A stretch of 26,347 bases of DNA from Leptospira interrogans (GTDB lineage Bacteria > Spirochaetota > Leptospiria > Leptospirales > Leptospiraceae): positions 1 through 26,347 of the forward strand of contig NZ_FTNA01000045.1 of the NCBI RefSeq assembly GCF_900156205.1. Reading direction: 5' to 3'. Under the pieces are notes generated by a model, which saw only the letters and a list, made by a program, of their open reading frames with translations, had not been told where the DNA came from and made no database searches. Of the stretch, positions 7,826 to 17,689 are shown in pieces. Both the position numbers and the translations under genes were made by a program. Numbering within the stretch: position 1 is the first letter of the stretch; every line of letters begins with the position of its first letter.

Positions 7826-8998
7826 ATGAATCAAGGTCCACTTTCCGGAATCAAAGTAATCGACTTAAGTTTATTACTACCGGGTCCGTTATGTTCTATG
7901 TATTTGGGAGATATGGGAGCTGAGATAATAAAGGTAGAAAATCCCAGAGCGATGGACGCAACTCGAGTAATGTTTAAAAAAGCGAACGGGGCCCCTTCTT
8001 TATATTTGATGCTCAATCGAAATAAAAAAGCGATCACTCTCAACTTAAAAAAGGAAAAATCTAGAGAGATACTTTTTAAACTATTAGAAAATGCTGATAT
8101 ACTTCTGGAAGGATTTAGGCCGGATGGACTTGCCAAAATGGGATATGGATACGACGATTTAAAGGAACGTTTTCCTAAATTGATTTATTGTGGAATTTAC
8201 GGATATGGAACGGAAGGAAAATATAGAAATTTTGCGGGACACGATGTAAATTATCTCTCACTTTCCGGAGTACTTTCTCAGACTGGAAAAACACCTCAGA
8301 TTCCAGGATACCAACTTGCAGACATAGGAGGAGGGACGATGACGGCCCTTTCTTCAATTTTGGCGGCTTTGTATGCGAGGGAAAAAACGGGAAAAGGACA
8401 AAAAATTTCCGTTTCTATGATGGATTCGTCATTGCCGTTTTTATCCTTGTATGGAGGGATTTACGGAGCCACCGGAAAAAATCCAGAAGGAGGAAATGAA
8501 CTACTTTCTGGTAAATTACCTAATTATAATGTTTATCAAACGAAGGAGGGTCGTTGGGTCGCGTTAGGTGCTCTTGAAGATATGTTTTTTAAAACTTTTT
8601 TACGACAGACTGGGTTGGATAAACATTTGGAAGAATTACCTGCAGAAGAAAAAAACTTTTCTAAATGGAAAGAAATACTTACTACCTATTTTTCTACAAA
8701 AACATTCGAAGATTTGAATGTTCTTTTTGAAAACCAAGATTCCTGTCTAACTCCTGTAAAAACAATAGAAGAGGTCATTAAGGACCCGGTATTCCAGGAA
8801 AGTGGAATGGTTATTGAAAAAAAACATCCAGACTACGGAGATTATTTTCAGTTTGGGGCTCCTTTTTCATTTTCCGAAACCCCTGTAACATATCGTTTGG
8901 ACCCGCCGAGTCACGGGGAACATAATGAGTCTATCTATCGAACTTTAGGGTATACAGTAGAAGAAATAGAAACGATGAAAAAAGAAAAAGTGATTTGA
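7826..8998 (+). CDS. CoA-transferase family III protein, probable alpha-methylacyl-CoA racemase
   Basis: A 390-residue cytoplasmic enzyme of the CaiB/BaiF family. The N-terminal signature LSGIKVIDLSLLLPGPLCSMYLGDMGA is present. GHDVNYLSLSGVL (His139) and LADIGGGT (Asp166) align with the His/Asp acid-base pair of bacterial alpha-methylacyl-CoA racemase, so epimerisation of 2-methyl-branched acyl-CoA is more likely than CoA transfer. This rests on motif memory, and a true CoA transferase remains possible. Branched acyl chains must be in the S form for acyl-CoA dehydrogenation, and the next gene downstream is an acyl-CoA dehydrogenase, which fits. The start ATG at 7826 is preceded by GAGAGGT. 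The 274-nt gap to the dehydrogenase start argues against tight coupling. Confidence 0.85.
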   Translation: MNQGPLSGIKVIDLSLLLPGPLCSMYLGDMGAEIIKVENPRAMDATRVMFKKANGAPSLYLMLNRNKKAITLNLKKEKSREILFKLLENADILLEGFRPDGLAKMGYGYDDLKERFPKLIYCGIYGYGTEGKYRNFAGHDVNYLSLSGVLSQTGKTPQIPGYQLADIGGGTMTALSSILAALYAREKTGKGQKISVSMMDSSLPFLSLYGGIYGATGKNPEGGNELLSGKLPNYNVYQTKEGRWVALGALEDMFFKTFLRQTGLDKHLEELPAEEKNFSKWKEILTTYFSTKTFEDLNVLFENQDSCLTPVKTIEEVIKDPVFQESGMVIEKKHPDYGDYFQFGAPFSFSETPVTYRLDPPSHGEHNESIYRTLGYTVEEIETMKKEKVI

Positions 8999-9265
8999 AT
9001 TTCATTGGGAAACAATTGGAAGATACTAAATATTTTCTCAATTATAAACATTCTAAAAATTGTGAACAGAACGTTCGTTCTTTGAAATTTTAGAAGGAAC
9101 TTGTTTTAAAAAGATTTTTGAGAACCTGAAAAGTTTCCAACATGGAATGAATAAAAAAAAATAAAAAACAAACAGATCATTGGTTTTTTCCTTTATATTT
9201 TGGTTTGATCTAATCACTGTAAAAAAAAAAGTAGGATTAGAATATTCTCTTAAGATAAGAAGGGC

Positions 9266-10436
<1,171 letters not shown>

Positions 10437-10533
10437 GAAAATTAGAATTTTTGAAAGTATGTTCCGATTGGGACAATTTGAGAAAATTGAATCTGGACTG
10501 AAACGAAAGTTTAAAAGTTTGGATCAGAGAGAC

Positions 10534-10570
10534 AGGCGTTCGATATTATCATCGGGCGCCTTTTTATTTT
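10534..10570 (+). terminator. Rho-independent terminator after the acyl-CoA dehydrogenase
   Basis: AGGCGTTCGAT pairs with ATCGGGCGCCT (11 bp including two G-U pairs) around the 6-nt loop ATTATC, followed by TTTTATTTT. It sits about 100 nt after the stop codon. Confidence 0.85.
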
Positions 10571-11128
10571 GTTTAGGTTATGATCTAGTTATTTTTACAA
10601 CTACAAAATAGATAGTTCAATTTCTTTTCCTATTAAATGTGAATTCGGCTTAAAAAAATCAAGGTGAATTCCTGCTGCTATGGCAGTTTTGGTCAAATTC
10701 TAGAAAATTACAAAATTATATTCTATTTTTCTAAAATACTAATCTCTTGATCCAACACTGAGATCTGCGATAGCAGTGTTTAACATCGATTTCTTTTGTG
10801 TTATACCGAACTCACTTTTTTAGGATTAGTTTAGTGTCTGTCCCTTCAATTGCTTTTTGGTCGTTGTTATTTGGACGTATAAAAATAATATCCAAAAGTT
10901 AATGTTCGATTTTGTAAAAAAATAGAACGTTTTCGGAAGTTGCATCTAACTCAGAATTGGTGGCTTTTTTGAAGGAGGCTCTACATTCTAAGTTTTTAAA
11001 TAAGCTCAGTATAGTATTATTTTCATGCATCTGAGTAAGTAGAAGACTAAACATACGTCTCAGTTTTTTGGTTTGTTTTTATATGAGCTCCGTGTAAAAC
11101 AAATCGGAAAGTTTTTCTAAAAGTATAT
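10571..11128. other. Intergenic with a degenerate R2-like element
   Basis: No gene is seen. About 10870-11042 (173 bp) begins TTGGACGTATAAAAATA and ends TTTTCATGCATCTGAGTAAG, which match decayed R2 termini; the length equals that of intact R2 (172 bp). A related decayed copy ends near 18071. Confidence 0.5.
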
Positions 11129-11231
11129 TAGAATTGTTGAAAAATTCCATAGTTTAGATTAACAAAACTGTTTCAATTGAACGTTTCCATGAAATAAAAA
11201 CAGATAGGGAATTCATTTTTCAGCAATTCTA
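11129..11231. mobile_element. R1 MITE-like element (copy B)
   Basis: 103 bp, from TTAGAATTGTTGAAAAATTC to TTTTTCAGCAATTCTA. It aligns end to end with copies A and C, with the same orientation and the same TTA/CTA flank context. It is non-coding. Confidence 0.8.
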
Positions 11232-11238
11232 TTTATTT

Positions 11239-11512
11239 AACGTGAGTTTGGCGTAAGGAACTCATGATTCTGAAAAAGTTGGAATCTGAACTTTACAGAT
11301 CGATTCTTAAAATGTGGGAACTCCCACAATCTATAAAATAGAAGTTTATAACACTTGAATCTGTCATATTCAAGTGAGGGAACTACTACAAAACTTAAGT
11401 TTATCTGTAAAATAATGTAGGAACTACAACAAATTACGATTTTATGAACAAATTCTAAAATTAGAGAAATTCATACTTTTAGAAAATTTTTACTCGCGCC
11501 GAACCAGTGTTA
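11239..11512. repeat. R4 repeat element, long variant
   Basis: The left end AACGTGAGTTTGGCGTAAGG is clear. The right end near GCGCCGAACCAGTGTT is a decayed inverse copy. The interior holds three GGGAACT/GGAACT palindromic motifs (near 11315, 11383 and 11417). It gives the uninterrupted form of the R4 copy at 21085 that is split by R2. Confidence 0.65.
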
Positions 11513-11798
11513 AAATGGGATTTAAATTTTGATGATGGCTGTAAAACAGAGGTTTTGTGCAAAAATCGGATTGGACGATGATTCTTTTTGTAGTTCTTAC
11601 AATTCTCAAAGTTTAACTGTAAATCCAAGATTTGTGAGAGTTCCCACAGATTAAGTCATATAATAAATATTTAAACATTCATTTTTTGTGATTCGAGTCC
11701 GGGAGTTCTCACATTTATTTTTGTGGAAAAATCAGGTTTTTATAAAACAAATCCCTTACGCAGAATTACGTTTTTAAGTTTTGAATGTGTAATTAAAA

Positions 11799-11827
11799 TT
11801 GTTTTAAATTCGAATTGACAGTATAGA
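11799..11827 (+). promoter_or_regulatory. Putative promoter with palindromic operator before the cytochrome c peroxidase
   Basis: TTGTTT (11799) and TATAGA (11822) are 17 nt apart. The perfect palindrome AATTCGAATT (11807-11816) lies in the spacer, a position that suits a repressor. The +1 would fall near 11834, giving a leader of about 28 nt. The background is AT-rich, so this is tentative. Confidence 0.35.
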
Positions 11828-11861
11828 TTCACATTCAAAGCATTGATTCAGGATGGTCCAA

Positions 11862-12812
11862 ATGAATAGGATTTTGTCCATTTTCACTTTTATCTCAGTT
11901 CTATTTTTACTGAGTGGTTGTAAAGAACCAGATCAAAAAATGGAATTAGAAAGTTTCGTCGTAAAAAACATAATTCATCCCAATAATAATCCATACAATA
12001 AAGATAAAGTAGAGTTGGGAAAACTGCTTTATTTTGATAAACGACTTTCACTCAAAGGAGATACGAATTGCGCAATTTGTCATTCGGTGGAAATACGAGA
12101 TTTGGAAAAAAATTCTCTGCCTAAAAATAAGATTCACAATTCTTCAGCTCCTTCTCTTACTAATGTAGGTCTGTATAAAGACGTGTTTATGGACTCTCAA
12201 GCAAATGATTTAGAAGAGATCGTAAAAGAAAGAATTCATACTGCGGTAATGCTCAAAGACGAAAAAACTATCGTAGCCAGACTCAATCGTGTTCAGACAT
12301 ACAGAGAACTTTTTGAAAAATCTTTTGGTTCTCCTGGGATAACCATGGATCGAATCGTAAAAGCAATTTCGGCATTTGAAAGAACGATTCTATCTAAAAA
12401 TTCTAAATTCGATCGTTACGTGATGGGAGAAGAGTCTGCGCTTTCTCCGGCTCAAAAAAGAGGACTAGACGTTTTTATGAACAAGGCAAAATGTTTTCAG
12501 TGTCACAAAGGACCAAACTTTTCGGATTCCGAAAAACATACTACTGGTCTGAGTGGAATTACTCAAAAAGTAAGAACTCCAAGTCTTAGGGATGTTAGCA
12601 AGAAAAACAAATTCATGCATAACGGAGAATTTACAAATTTAGAAGACGTAGTAAATCATTTTGTAAACGGAGGGGCAAAAGATTCGATTCAAGATCCACT
12701 TCTAAAAGAATCTACAATTACCGAAGAAGAAAAGAAGGATTTAGTTGAATTTTTAAAATCTTTGGAAGGTGAATTTCAACTATTAGAAATACCTAAAATA
12801 CCAAAGGCATAA
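11862..12812 (+). CDS. Di-haem cytochrome c peroxidase / MauG family lipoprotein
   Basis: A periplasmic enzyme expected to reduce hydrogen peroxide with electrons from cytochromes. I choose ATG 11862 over ATG 11853: the earlier codon lies inside the ribosome site AGGATGG, which is correctly spaced for 11862. The product is then 316 residues. FLLSGC ends the signal peptide (lipid Cys20), so it is membrane-anchored. Two CxxCH haem sites are present, CAICH (70-74) and CFQCH (211-215). FMHNGEF (Met252) sits where this family has the second ligand of the high-potential haem. All elements of an active di-haem peroxidase are visible, although some MauG-like members oxidise proteins instead. In Leptospira such peroxidases are tied to peroxide stress; I infer that here. 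It converges with ompL1 at a shared terminator. Confidence 0.92.
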   Translation: MNRILSIFTFISVLFLLSGCKEPDQKMELESFVVKNIIHPNNNPYNKDKVELGKLLYFDKRLSLKGDTNCAICHSVEIRDLEKNSLPKNKIHNSSAPSLTNVGLYKDVFMDSQANDLEEIVKERIHTAVMLKDEKTIVARLNRVQTYRELFEKSFGSPGITMDRIVKAISAFERTILSKNSKFDRYVMGEESALSPAQKRGLDVFMNKAKCFQCHKGPNFSDSEKHTTGLSGITQKVRTPSLRDVSKKNKFMHNGEFTNLEDVVNHFVNGGAKDSIQDPLLKESTITEEEKKDLVEFLKSLEGEFQLLEIPKIPKA

Positions 12813-12861
12813 AAACTAATAGAATAGTTTGTGATAGGTTATAAGAAAAGGACTTAGAAAT

Positions 12862-12888
12862 AAAAAGGCTCTCAAAAGAGAGCCTTTT
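12862..12888. terminator. Bidirectional terminator between the peroxidase and ompL1
   Basis: AAAAGGCTCTC pairs perfectly with GAGAGCCTTTT across the loop AAAA. The A run on one side and the T run on the other let it serve both converging genes. Confidence 0.9.
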
Positions 12889-12915
12889 AAAATAGAAATC
12901 GGTATTGATTGAATC

Positions 12916-13878
12916 TTAGAGTTCGTGTTTATAACCGAATCTGTAGATTTGCCCACCGACAACGATTGGATATGCAGGAAAAGGAGAAAGGTTCGTAGCT
13001 CCTCCTGCAGATTGAGTTTTACCAACTGCATACGCAGCAGACATGATCGTTTCTAATTCAAGAAAAACGTGTCCTTTATCGGTTACTCTGGCCTGAGTTC
13101 CAATTAAAAAGTTAGGAGCAATTCCAGAAGTTCTAAATCGAACGTGTTCACGAGTCGTGACTGGATCTGTTCCGTCTGCGATCAAGTTTACAACACTTCC
13201 CGCTCCCGCTGCAGCTAAAATGTCATGACCTCCTTTGAGGTTGTTTGATCCGTTTAAACTCCATCCACCATTGAAATAGTTTAAACCTGCTCCCATATAT
13301 ATTGCAGCGTCTTCAGTAACATTCAATTTGATACCAACGGTTGCAGGAATGACGATAGAACTAAAACCCCAAGTCATATCTACAATGTTATAACCAGCGA
13401 TGTCTGCTTTTGTAATACCGCCAGAAATTTTTTGAGTATATTCTGCAGCAACTCTCCAGAAAAAATATTTACCAAAGTCGGACTCATAACCTACCATCAA
13501 GTTTCCTCCGACCATGGCGCCTTTAGTGCTTCTTGCGTTGATCAAGCCGCCAGTAGTTCTATCGAGGGTAATCAATCTATTTTCAGCAGGAATCGCTTTT
13601 CTGGGAGCAACTCCTAGATAATTTCCTTCACCTGTAGGTTTTCCTGGATTTTGTACACAAGTAGGATCGTTTGGACCTACTGTACAAGTATCTGTTGATC
13701 GGACCGGGCCATAATAACTTGCAGCGTCTAAACCATCTTTGGTGATGGTTCCTCCTAATTGTCCTAGGTCTAACTGTAACCCAAATCCTACAATTGCATA
13801 TGTTTTTGCACTTAGGCTTGCAGCCGAAGATAATGCTACGGCTAAAATGAGCAATGCCTTACTTATGTTACGGATCAT
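12916..13878 (-). CDS. ompL1: Outer-membrane porin OmpL1
   Basis: I recognise the 320-residue sequence as OmpL1, the surface-exposed porin of pathogenic Leptospira, reported to form trimers and to bind host matrix proteins. The start is ATG 13878: AAGGAG lies 7 nt upstream and a clean signal peptide follows (MIRNISKALLILAVALSSAA..., cleavage after SLSA, residue 24). The in-frame extension upstream to 13929 has no such signals. The mature chain is rich in alternating polar and hydrophobic strands with long polar loops. One loop holds the only cysteine pair (DTCTVGPNDPTC). ompL1 is known to be mosaic between species by recombination, so the loops are the place to look for species affinity. It is transcribed alone towards the shared terminator. 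Confidence 0.96.
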   Translation of the reverse strand: MIRNISKALLILAVALSSAASLSAKTYAIVGFGLQLDLGQLGGTITKDGLDAASYYGPVRSTDTCTVGPNDPTCVQNPGKPTGEGNYLGVAPRKAIPAENRLITLDRTTGGLINARSTKGAMVGGNLMVGYESDFGKYFFWRVAAEYTQKISGGITKADIAGYNIVDMTWGFSSIVIPATVGIKLNVTEDAAIYMGAGLNYFNGGWSLNGSNNLKGGHDILAAAGAGSVVNLIADGTDPVTTREHVRFRTSGIAPNFLIGTQARVTDKGHVFLELETIMSAAYAVGKTQSAGGATNLSPFPAYPIVVGGQIYRFGYKHEL

Positions 13879-13966
13879 TGATAACTCCTTACTCACGATT
13901 CGATTGGAATTTGATTGTGTTTCCGGCAAGATTTGTATTTGGCTCTTAAATCCGGATACAGGGGGA

Positions 13967-13994
13967 ACTTTAGAAGTTCATAGATTAGTGTCAA
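13967..13994 (-). promoter_or_regulatory. Putative ompL1 promoter
   Basis: On the minus strand TTGACA (13994-13989) is followed after 16 nt by TAAAGT (13972-13967). The leader to the start codon would be about 80-90 nt. The -35 is a perfect consensus and the -10 is four of six. Confidence 0.4.
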
Positions 13995-14259
13995 GCAGGT
14001 TTTCGTAAAAAGGTTGAAAAGTTCCTAAATTTCTACAAAGGAAAATAAAAATGAATTTTCTTTTTTATATCAGTCGTTATATATTCTTAAAAAATCCTGA
14101 ACGAGTGTTATGATTGAAGTTATATTCAATTTCTTGAGTGATCGAGTAAAAATCTTATTTTTATTTTTTAATTTTGATCTGAGTAATATAAAAATATTTA
14201 TTTCTCCGGATAAAAATAGCGATCTTGTTTCAGTTTTACTAACAAATTATTCTATAAAC
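13995..14259. other. Intergenic, no gene seen
   Basis: AT-rich sequence upstream of ompL1. I see no repeat end, hairpin or coding frame in it. Confidence 0.5.
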
Positions 14260-14442
14260 ATTCAGAACTTGTCCTAAAACCTCAAGATGTGGGAACTCAC
14301 ACAAAAATTTAACAATATTAGAATTACTGAAGGTTCGCAAATTACCAAAGGTGACGGTTTTTGTAGGAACTATTGTGTTTTATTAAAAATTTCTAAAAAA
14401 CTATTATCTAAATTCTTTAAGGTTTTGGGACAAGTTCTCAAT
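14260..14442. mobile_element. R5 MITE-like element (complete copy)
   Basis: The left end is ATTCAGAACTTGTCCTAAAA and the right end, read inverted, is ATTGAGAACTTGTCCCAAAA; the inverted match runs about 27 bp through ACCT. The interior carries two GGAACT motifs (14289 and 14360). A 73-codon frame spanning it has no ribosome site and no family resemblance, so I treat the element as non-coding. Confidence 0.75.
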
Positions 14443-14787
14443 ATAAAGCTAGAGGTGATTTTTAAATTTAAGGATAAGAATTTTAAAATCAACATCTGTG
14501 TACAATGAAAGTTTTACGACTTTGAAATTCATTTTTGTAGATAATTTCCAAAACATAAAATTGCAAATGAGAGGAGAATTTTATCCGTTGATTTTTAAGA
14601 TCAGGATTGTATCTATCTGAAATAAACTTTTCAGTAAAATACAAATAAACAAATGAAATTGAATGTTATTTTTTTGAGACCGAATTTTGAGTTTATCTCA
14701 CAAAAATTAAAAATGTGGGAACTCATACAGAAATTATAATAACACAAAAGAATGTTAAAGAACTATAAATCATACATACAAAGATTT

Positions 14788-14940
14788 TTGTGGGAACTAC
14801 TACGAAATTTAACAGGATTAAAACTGCTTGAAAGTTTGCAAATTGCCAAATGCGACTAATTTAATTTGTAGGAGCTACTGGCATTTGATTAAAAATTTCT
14901 AAAGAATGATCGCGTAAATTTCTTTGAGGTTTTGGGATAA
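14788..14940. mobile_element. R5 MITE-like element (truncated copy)
   Basis: GGGAACTACTACGAAATTTA followed by GAAAGTTTGCAAATTGCCAA aligns with the interior of the 14260 copy. The right end CTTTGAGGTTTTGGGA is present but stops short where IS3-derived sequence begins. The left terminus is missing. Confidence 0.65.
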
Positions 14941-14990
14941 TACAGTGCAGAGTCTTTCTTTAGTTCTCTAAAGAGAGAAATCAAATACAA

Positions 14991-15092
14991 TAGAGTTGTT
15001 GAAAAATTCCATAGTGGCGATTAACAAAACTGCTTCAATTGCCGATTTACATAAAATAGAAACAGATGGAGAATTAATTTTTCAACAACTTT
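14991..15092. mobile_element. R1 MITE-like element (copy C) inside the IS3 remnant
   Basis: From TAGAGTTGTTGAAAAATTCC to AATTTTTCAACAACTTTA, 102 bp. The sequence before it (GAAATCAAATACAATA) and after it (AATACATTTTATAACATTG) rejoin to the uninterrupted transposase sequence ATACAATACATTCTATAACA seen inverted near 26140, with AATA or TA duplicated. Confidence 0.85.
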
Positions 15093-15301
15093 AATACATT
15101 TTATAACATTGAAGAAGCCGAGCATCTTCTCTTCGATTTATTACAATAGATTCAGGTTTCATTCAACATTAGGTTCTATGAGCCCTGAAGAATTTGAGAG
15201 AAATATTACTTAAAAAGACTGTCCACTTTTACTACTCGGACGCATGAATAGAATACTTGTGTTAGATTGTTTCAAAAATTTGAATATTTTGGTCTTGCTT
15301 T

Positions 15302-15336
15302 AAAATGCCGTAAATCCCGAATTTGCGGCATTTTTT
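15302..15336. terminator. Terminator-like hairpin inside R2 (first copy)
   Basis: AAAATGCCGTAAAT pairs with ATTTGCGGCATTTT (one G-U pair) around CCCGA, followed by more T. The A and T flanks make it usable on both strands. Confidence 0.75.
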
Positions 15337-15375
15337 AAGTACCACTATTTTTTCGTAAATTAGGCCGTTAATAAC

Positions 15376-15660
15376 CATAACCTTACCCACAAGTATTTGG
15401 ATCTCAATATAAATCTGTCGGAATTACGACAAATCCTCTGTAAAACTTAGTTCCACCCCACAACGCGATTCATAGAGAGCGTTGTGTTGAGTTTTTTTCC
15501 TATTTTTGGGTGGGGGTGGTAAGGTTCGGAAAATTTTTATCTATCAGAAAAACATACTTTTTGCAAGTAAAAAGACTCATTCTTGTCGGAACACTTGAAA
15601 AATGTGCGTTTTTAATCCTTCTCATTCTAAAATCCTATTCAACTTGTGGGGTTGGTTATG
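15376..15660. mobile_element. R3 MITE-like element with 9-bp target duplication, nested in R2
   Basis: The ends are CATAACCTTACCCACAAGT and, inverted, CATAACCAACCCCACAAGT. GTTAATAAC stands on both sides (15367-15375 and 15661-15669) and occurs once in the empty R2 copy near 21291. There is no open frame of note. The middle folds: CCACCCC (15453) can pair with GGGGTGG (15513), enclosing a CACAACGC/GCGTTGTG stem with a following T run. Confidence 0.9.
15459..15498 (+). terminator. Terminator-like hairpin inside R3
   Basis: CACAACGC pairs with GCGTTGTG across a 12-nt loop, and after TTGAG comes a run of seven T. The T run is a few bases off the stem, so efficiency is uncertain. Confidence 0.5.
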
Positions 15661-15711
15661 GTTAATAACTTGGTACTATTTTTATGCGTCCGAGTAGTAT
15701 ATGACTACTTC

Positions 15712-15884
15712 AACGTGAGCTCGGCGTAAGAAAACGAGAAAGAATTTTTTAGAAGTATGAGTTCCTATAATTTTAGAATGTGTTCGTAAAATCGTGATTT
15801 GCGAGGGTTGCTACATTTTAGGAATCGAGATCACATTTTTTTTAGAAAAATAAACGATGGAATTCCTTACGTCGAACTCACGTT
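15712..15884. repeat. R4 repeat element
   Basis: AACGTGAGCTCGGCGTAAGA at the left and the inverse of AACGTGAGTTCGACGTAAGG at the right, about 173 bp. The interior is homologous (inverted) to 573-742. It starts directly at the end of the IS3 remnant. Confidence 0.85.
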
Positions 15885-15935
15885 AATTTAAGAAAGTTTT
15901 TTGAAATCTTTTCATTCAAAGTAGAATGAGAAAAT

Positions 15936-15961
15936 ATCCGGGCCGAAAGAAAAGCCCGGAT
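15936..15961 (-). terminator. Terminator of the thiolase gene
   Basis: ATCCGGGC and GCCCGGAT form an 8-bp GC-rich stem just past the thiolase stop. On the minus strand it is followed by ATTTTCTCATT, a weak T tract. Confidence 0.7.
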
Positions 15962-15973
15962 GAAGTAAAAGTT

Positions 15974-17185
<1,212 letters not shown>

Positions 17186-17420
17186 TATTCTACCTCGCTG
17201 TTTATTTCGCCTTTTGACGATTTTATGAACAGCTGTTTAGTGAATTTGGGTATTTCGGTTTCCATTTTGAAGAGGTGGGGGAGTTTGCAATTCTTTTTGT
17301 TAGGGCTTTATAAAGGATTGTTCAAAGTATTACGGATCATCGTATAATTAAATACCATGAACTTTGAAATGGATCTTAGTTTTAAAGAGGAAATTCAAGG
17401 GCTTTCATAACTATAAGTCA
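17186..17420. other. Upstream region of the thiolase gene
   Basis: It should contain the thiolase promoter on the minus strand, which I cannot place. On the plus strand there is a 17-codon frame at 17358-17411 without a convincing ribosome site; I do not call it a gene. Confidence 0.4.
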
Positions 17421-17686
17421 AACGTGAGTTCATGGAGAAATGAGAAGGAATTTTCTGAAAGTAATAGTTCCCACATTTTAGAAATCGATCTGTGAAATCG
17501 TGATTTGTGGTAGTTCCCACATTTTAGAAATCGATCTGTGAAATCGTGATTTGTGGTAGTTCCCACATTTTAGAAATCGATCTGTGAAATCGTGATTTGC
17601 AATAGTTCCCACATTTTAGAAACCGATCTGTGAAATCGTGAGTCTAGCTTATTTCAGAAGAATAAATCATGACCGAACTCACATAA
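17421..17686. repeat. R4 repeat element holding a 46-bp tandem array
   Basis: The left end AACGTGAGTTCATGGAGAAA and the right end GACCGAACTCACAT (inverse of ATGTGAGTTCGGTC) are R4 termini, somewhat decayed. The array at 17465-17648 fills the interior and accounts for its greater length compared with the 173-bp R4 copies. It is followed after only three bases by another R4 copy. Confidence 0.75.
17465..17648. repeat. 46-bp tandem repeat array, four units
   Basis: Units start at 17465, 17511, 17557 and 17603, each TAGTTCCCACATTTTAGAAA followed by yCGATCTGTGAAATCGTGAT. Units 1 to 3 are almost identical; unit 4 has one substitution in the core and a diverged end. It is intergenic. The near identity means recent slippage or expansion, as in loci used for variable-number tandem-repeat typing in Leptospira. 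I cannot say which named locus, if any, this is. Confidence 0.92.
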
Positions 17687-17689
17687 ATT

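Larger units (their letters stand above)
15232..15697. mobile_element. R2 MITE-like element, split by R3
   Basis: The ends CTACTCGGACGCAT and ATGCGTCCGAGTAG are perfect 14-bp inverted repeats flanked by TA on both sides. Subtracting the 285-bp R3 insert and its 9-bp target duplication leaves 172 bp, the exact length of the intact R2 at 21156-21327. It lies in the terminal region of the IS3 remnant: without it, CCACTTTTA joins TATGACTACTTCA as in the intact IS copy. Confidence 0.9.
14930..15712 (+). pseudogene. IS3-family transposase tail, decayed and triply interrupted
   Basis: Host-element sequence is 14930-14992, 15093-15229 and 15700-15712. The first block (GCAGAGTCTTTCTTTAGTTC) and the second (TATAACATTGAAGAAGC..., then ATTCAGGTTTCATTCAACAT and CTGTCCACTTTTA) match, in order, the reverse complement of the intact transposase at 26025-26347. 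The third (TATGACTACTTCA) matches the terminus of that element. Relative to the intact copy there is an internal deletion after CTTCGATTTATT and several frame changes, so no transposase can be made. R1 is inserted at 14991-15092 and R2 at 15232-15697. Confidence 0.85.

Noticed and set aside
13879..13929. Longer N terminus for OmpL1
   Set aside because: It would bury the signal peptide. AAGGAG before ATG 13878 and the known 320-residue length decide the shorter form.
14287..14508. 73-codon frame on the plus strand
   Set aside because: It spans the R5 element and its right terminal repeat, with lysine-rich, AT-driven composition and no ribosome site.
17358..17411. 17-codon frame as a small peptide gene
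   Set aside because: It is short, without a clear ribosome site, and I have no supporting conservation.
17465..17648. CRISPR array
   Set aside because: The 46-bp units are contiguous with no variable spacers and no cas-like gene is nearby. The same applies to the 34-bp units at 25597.
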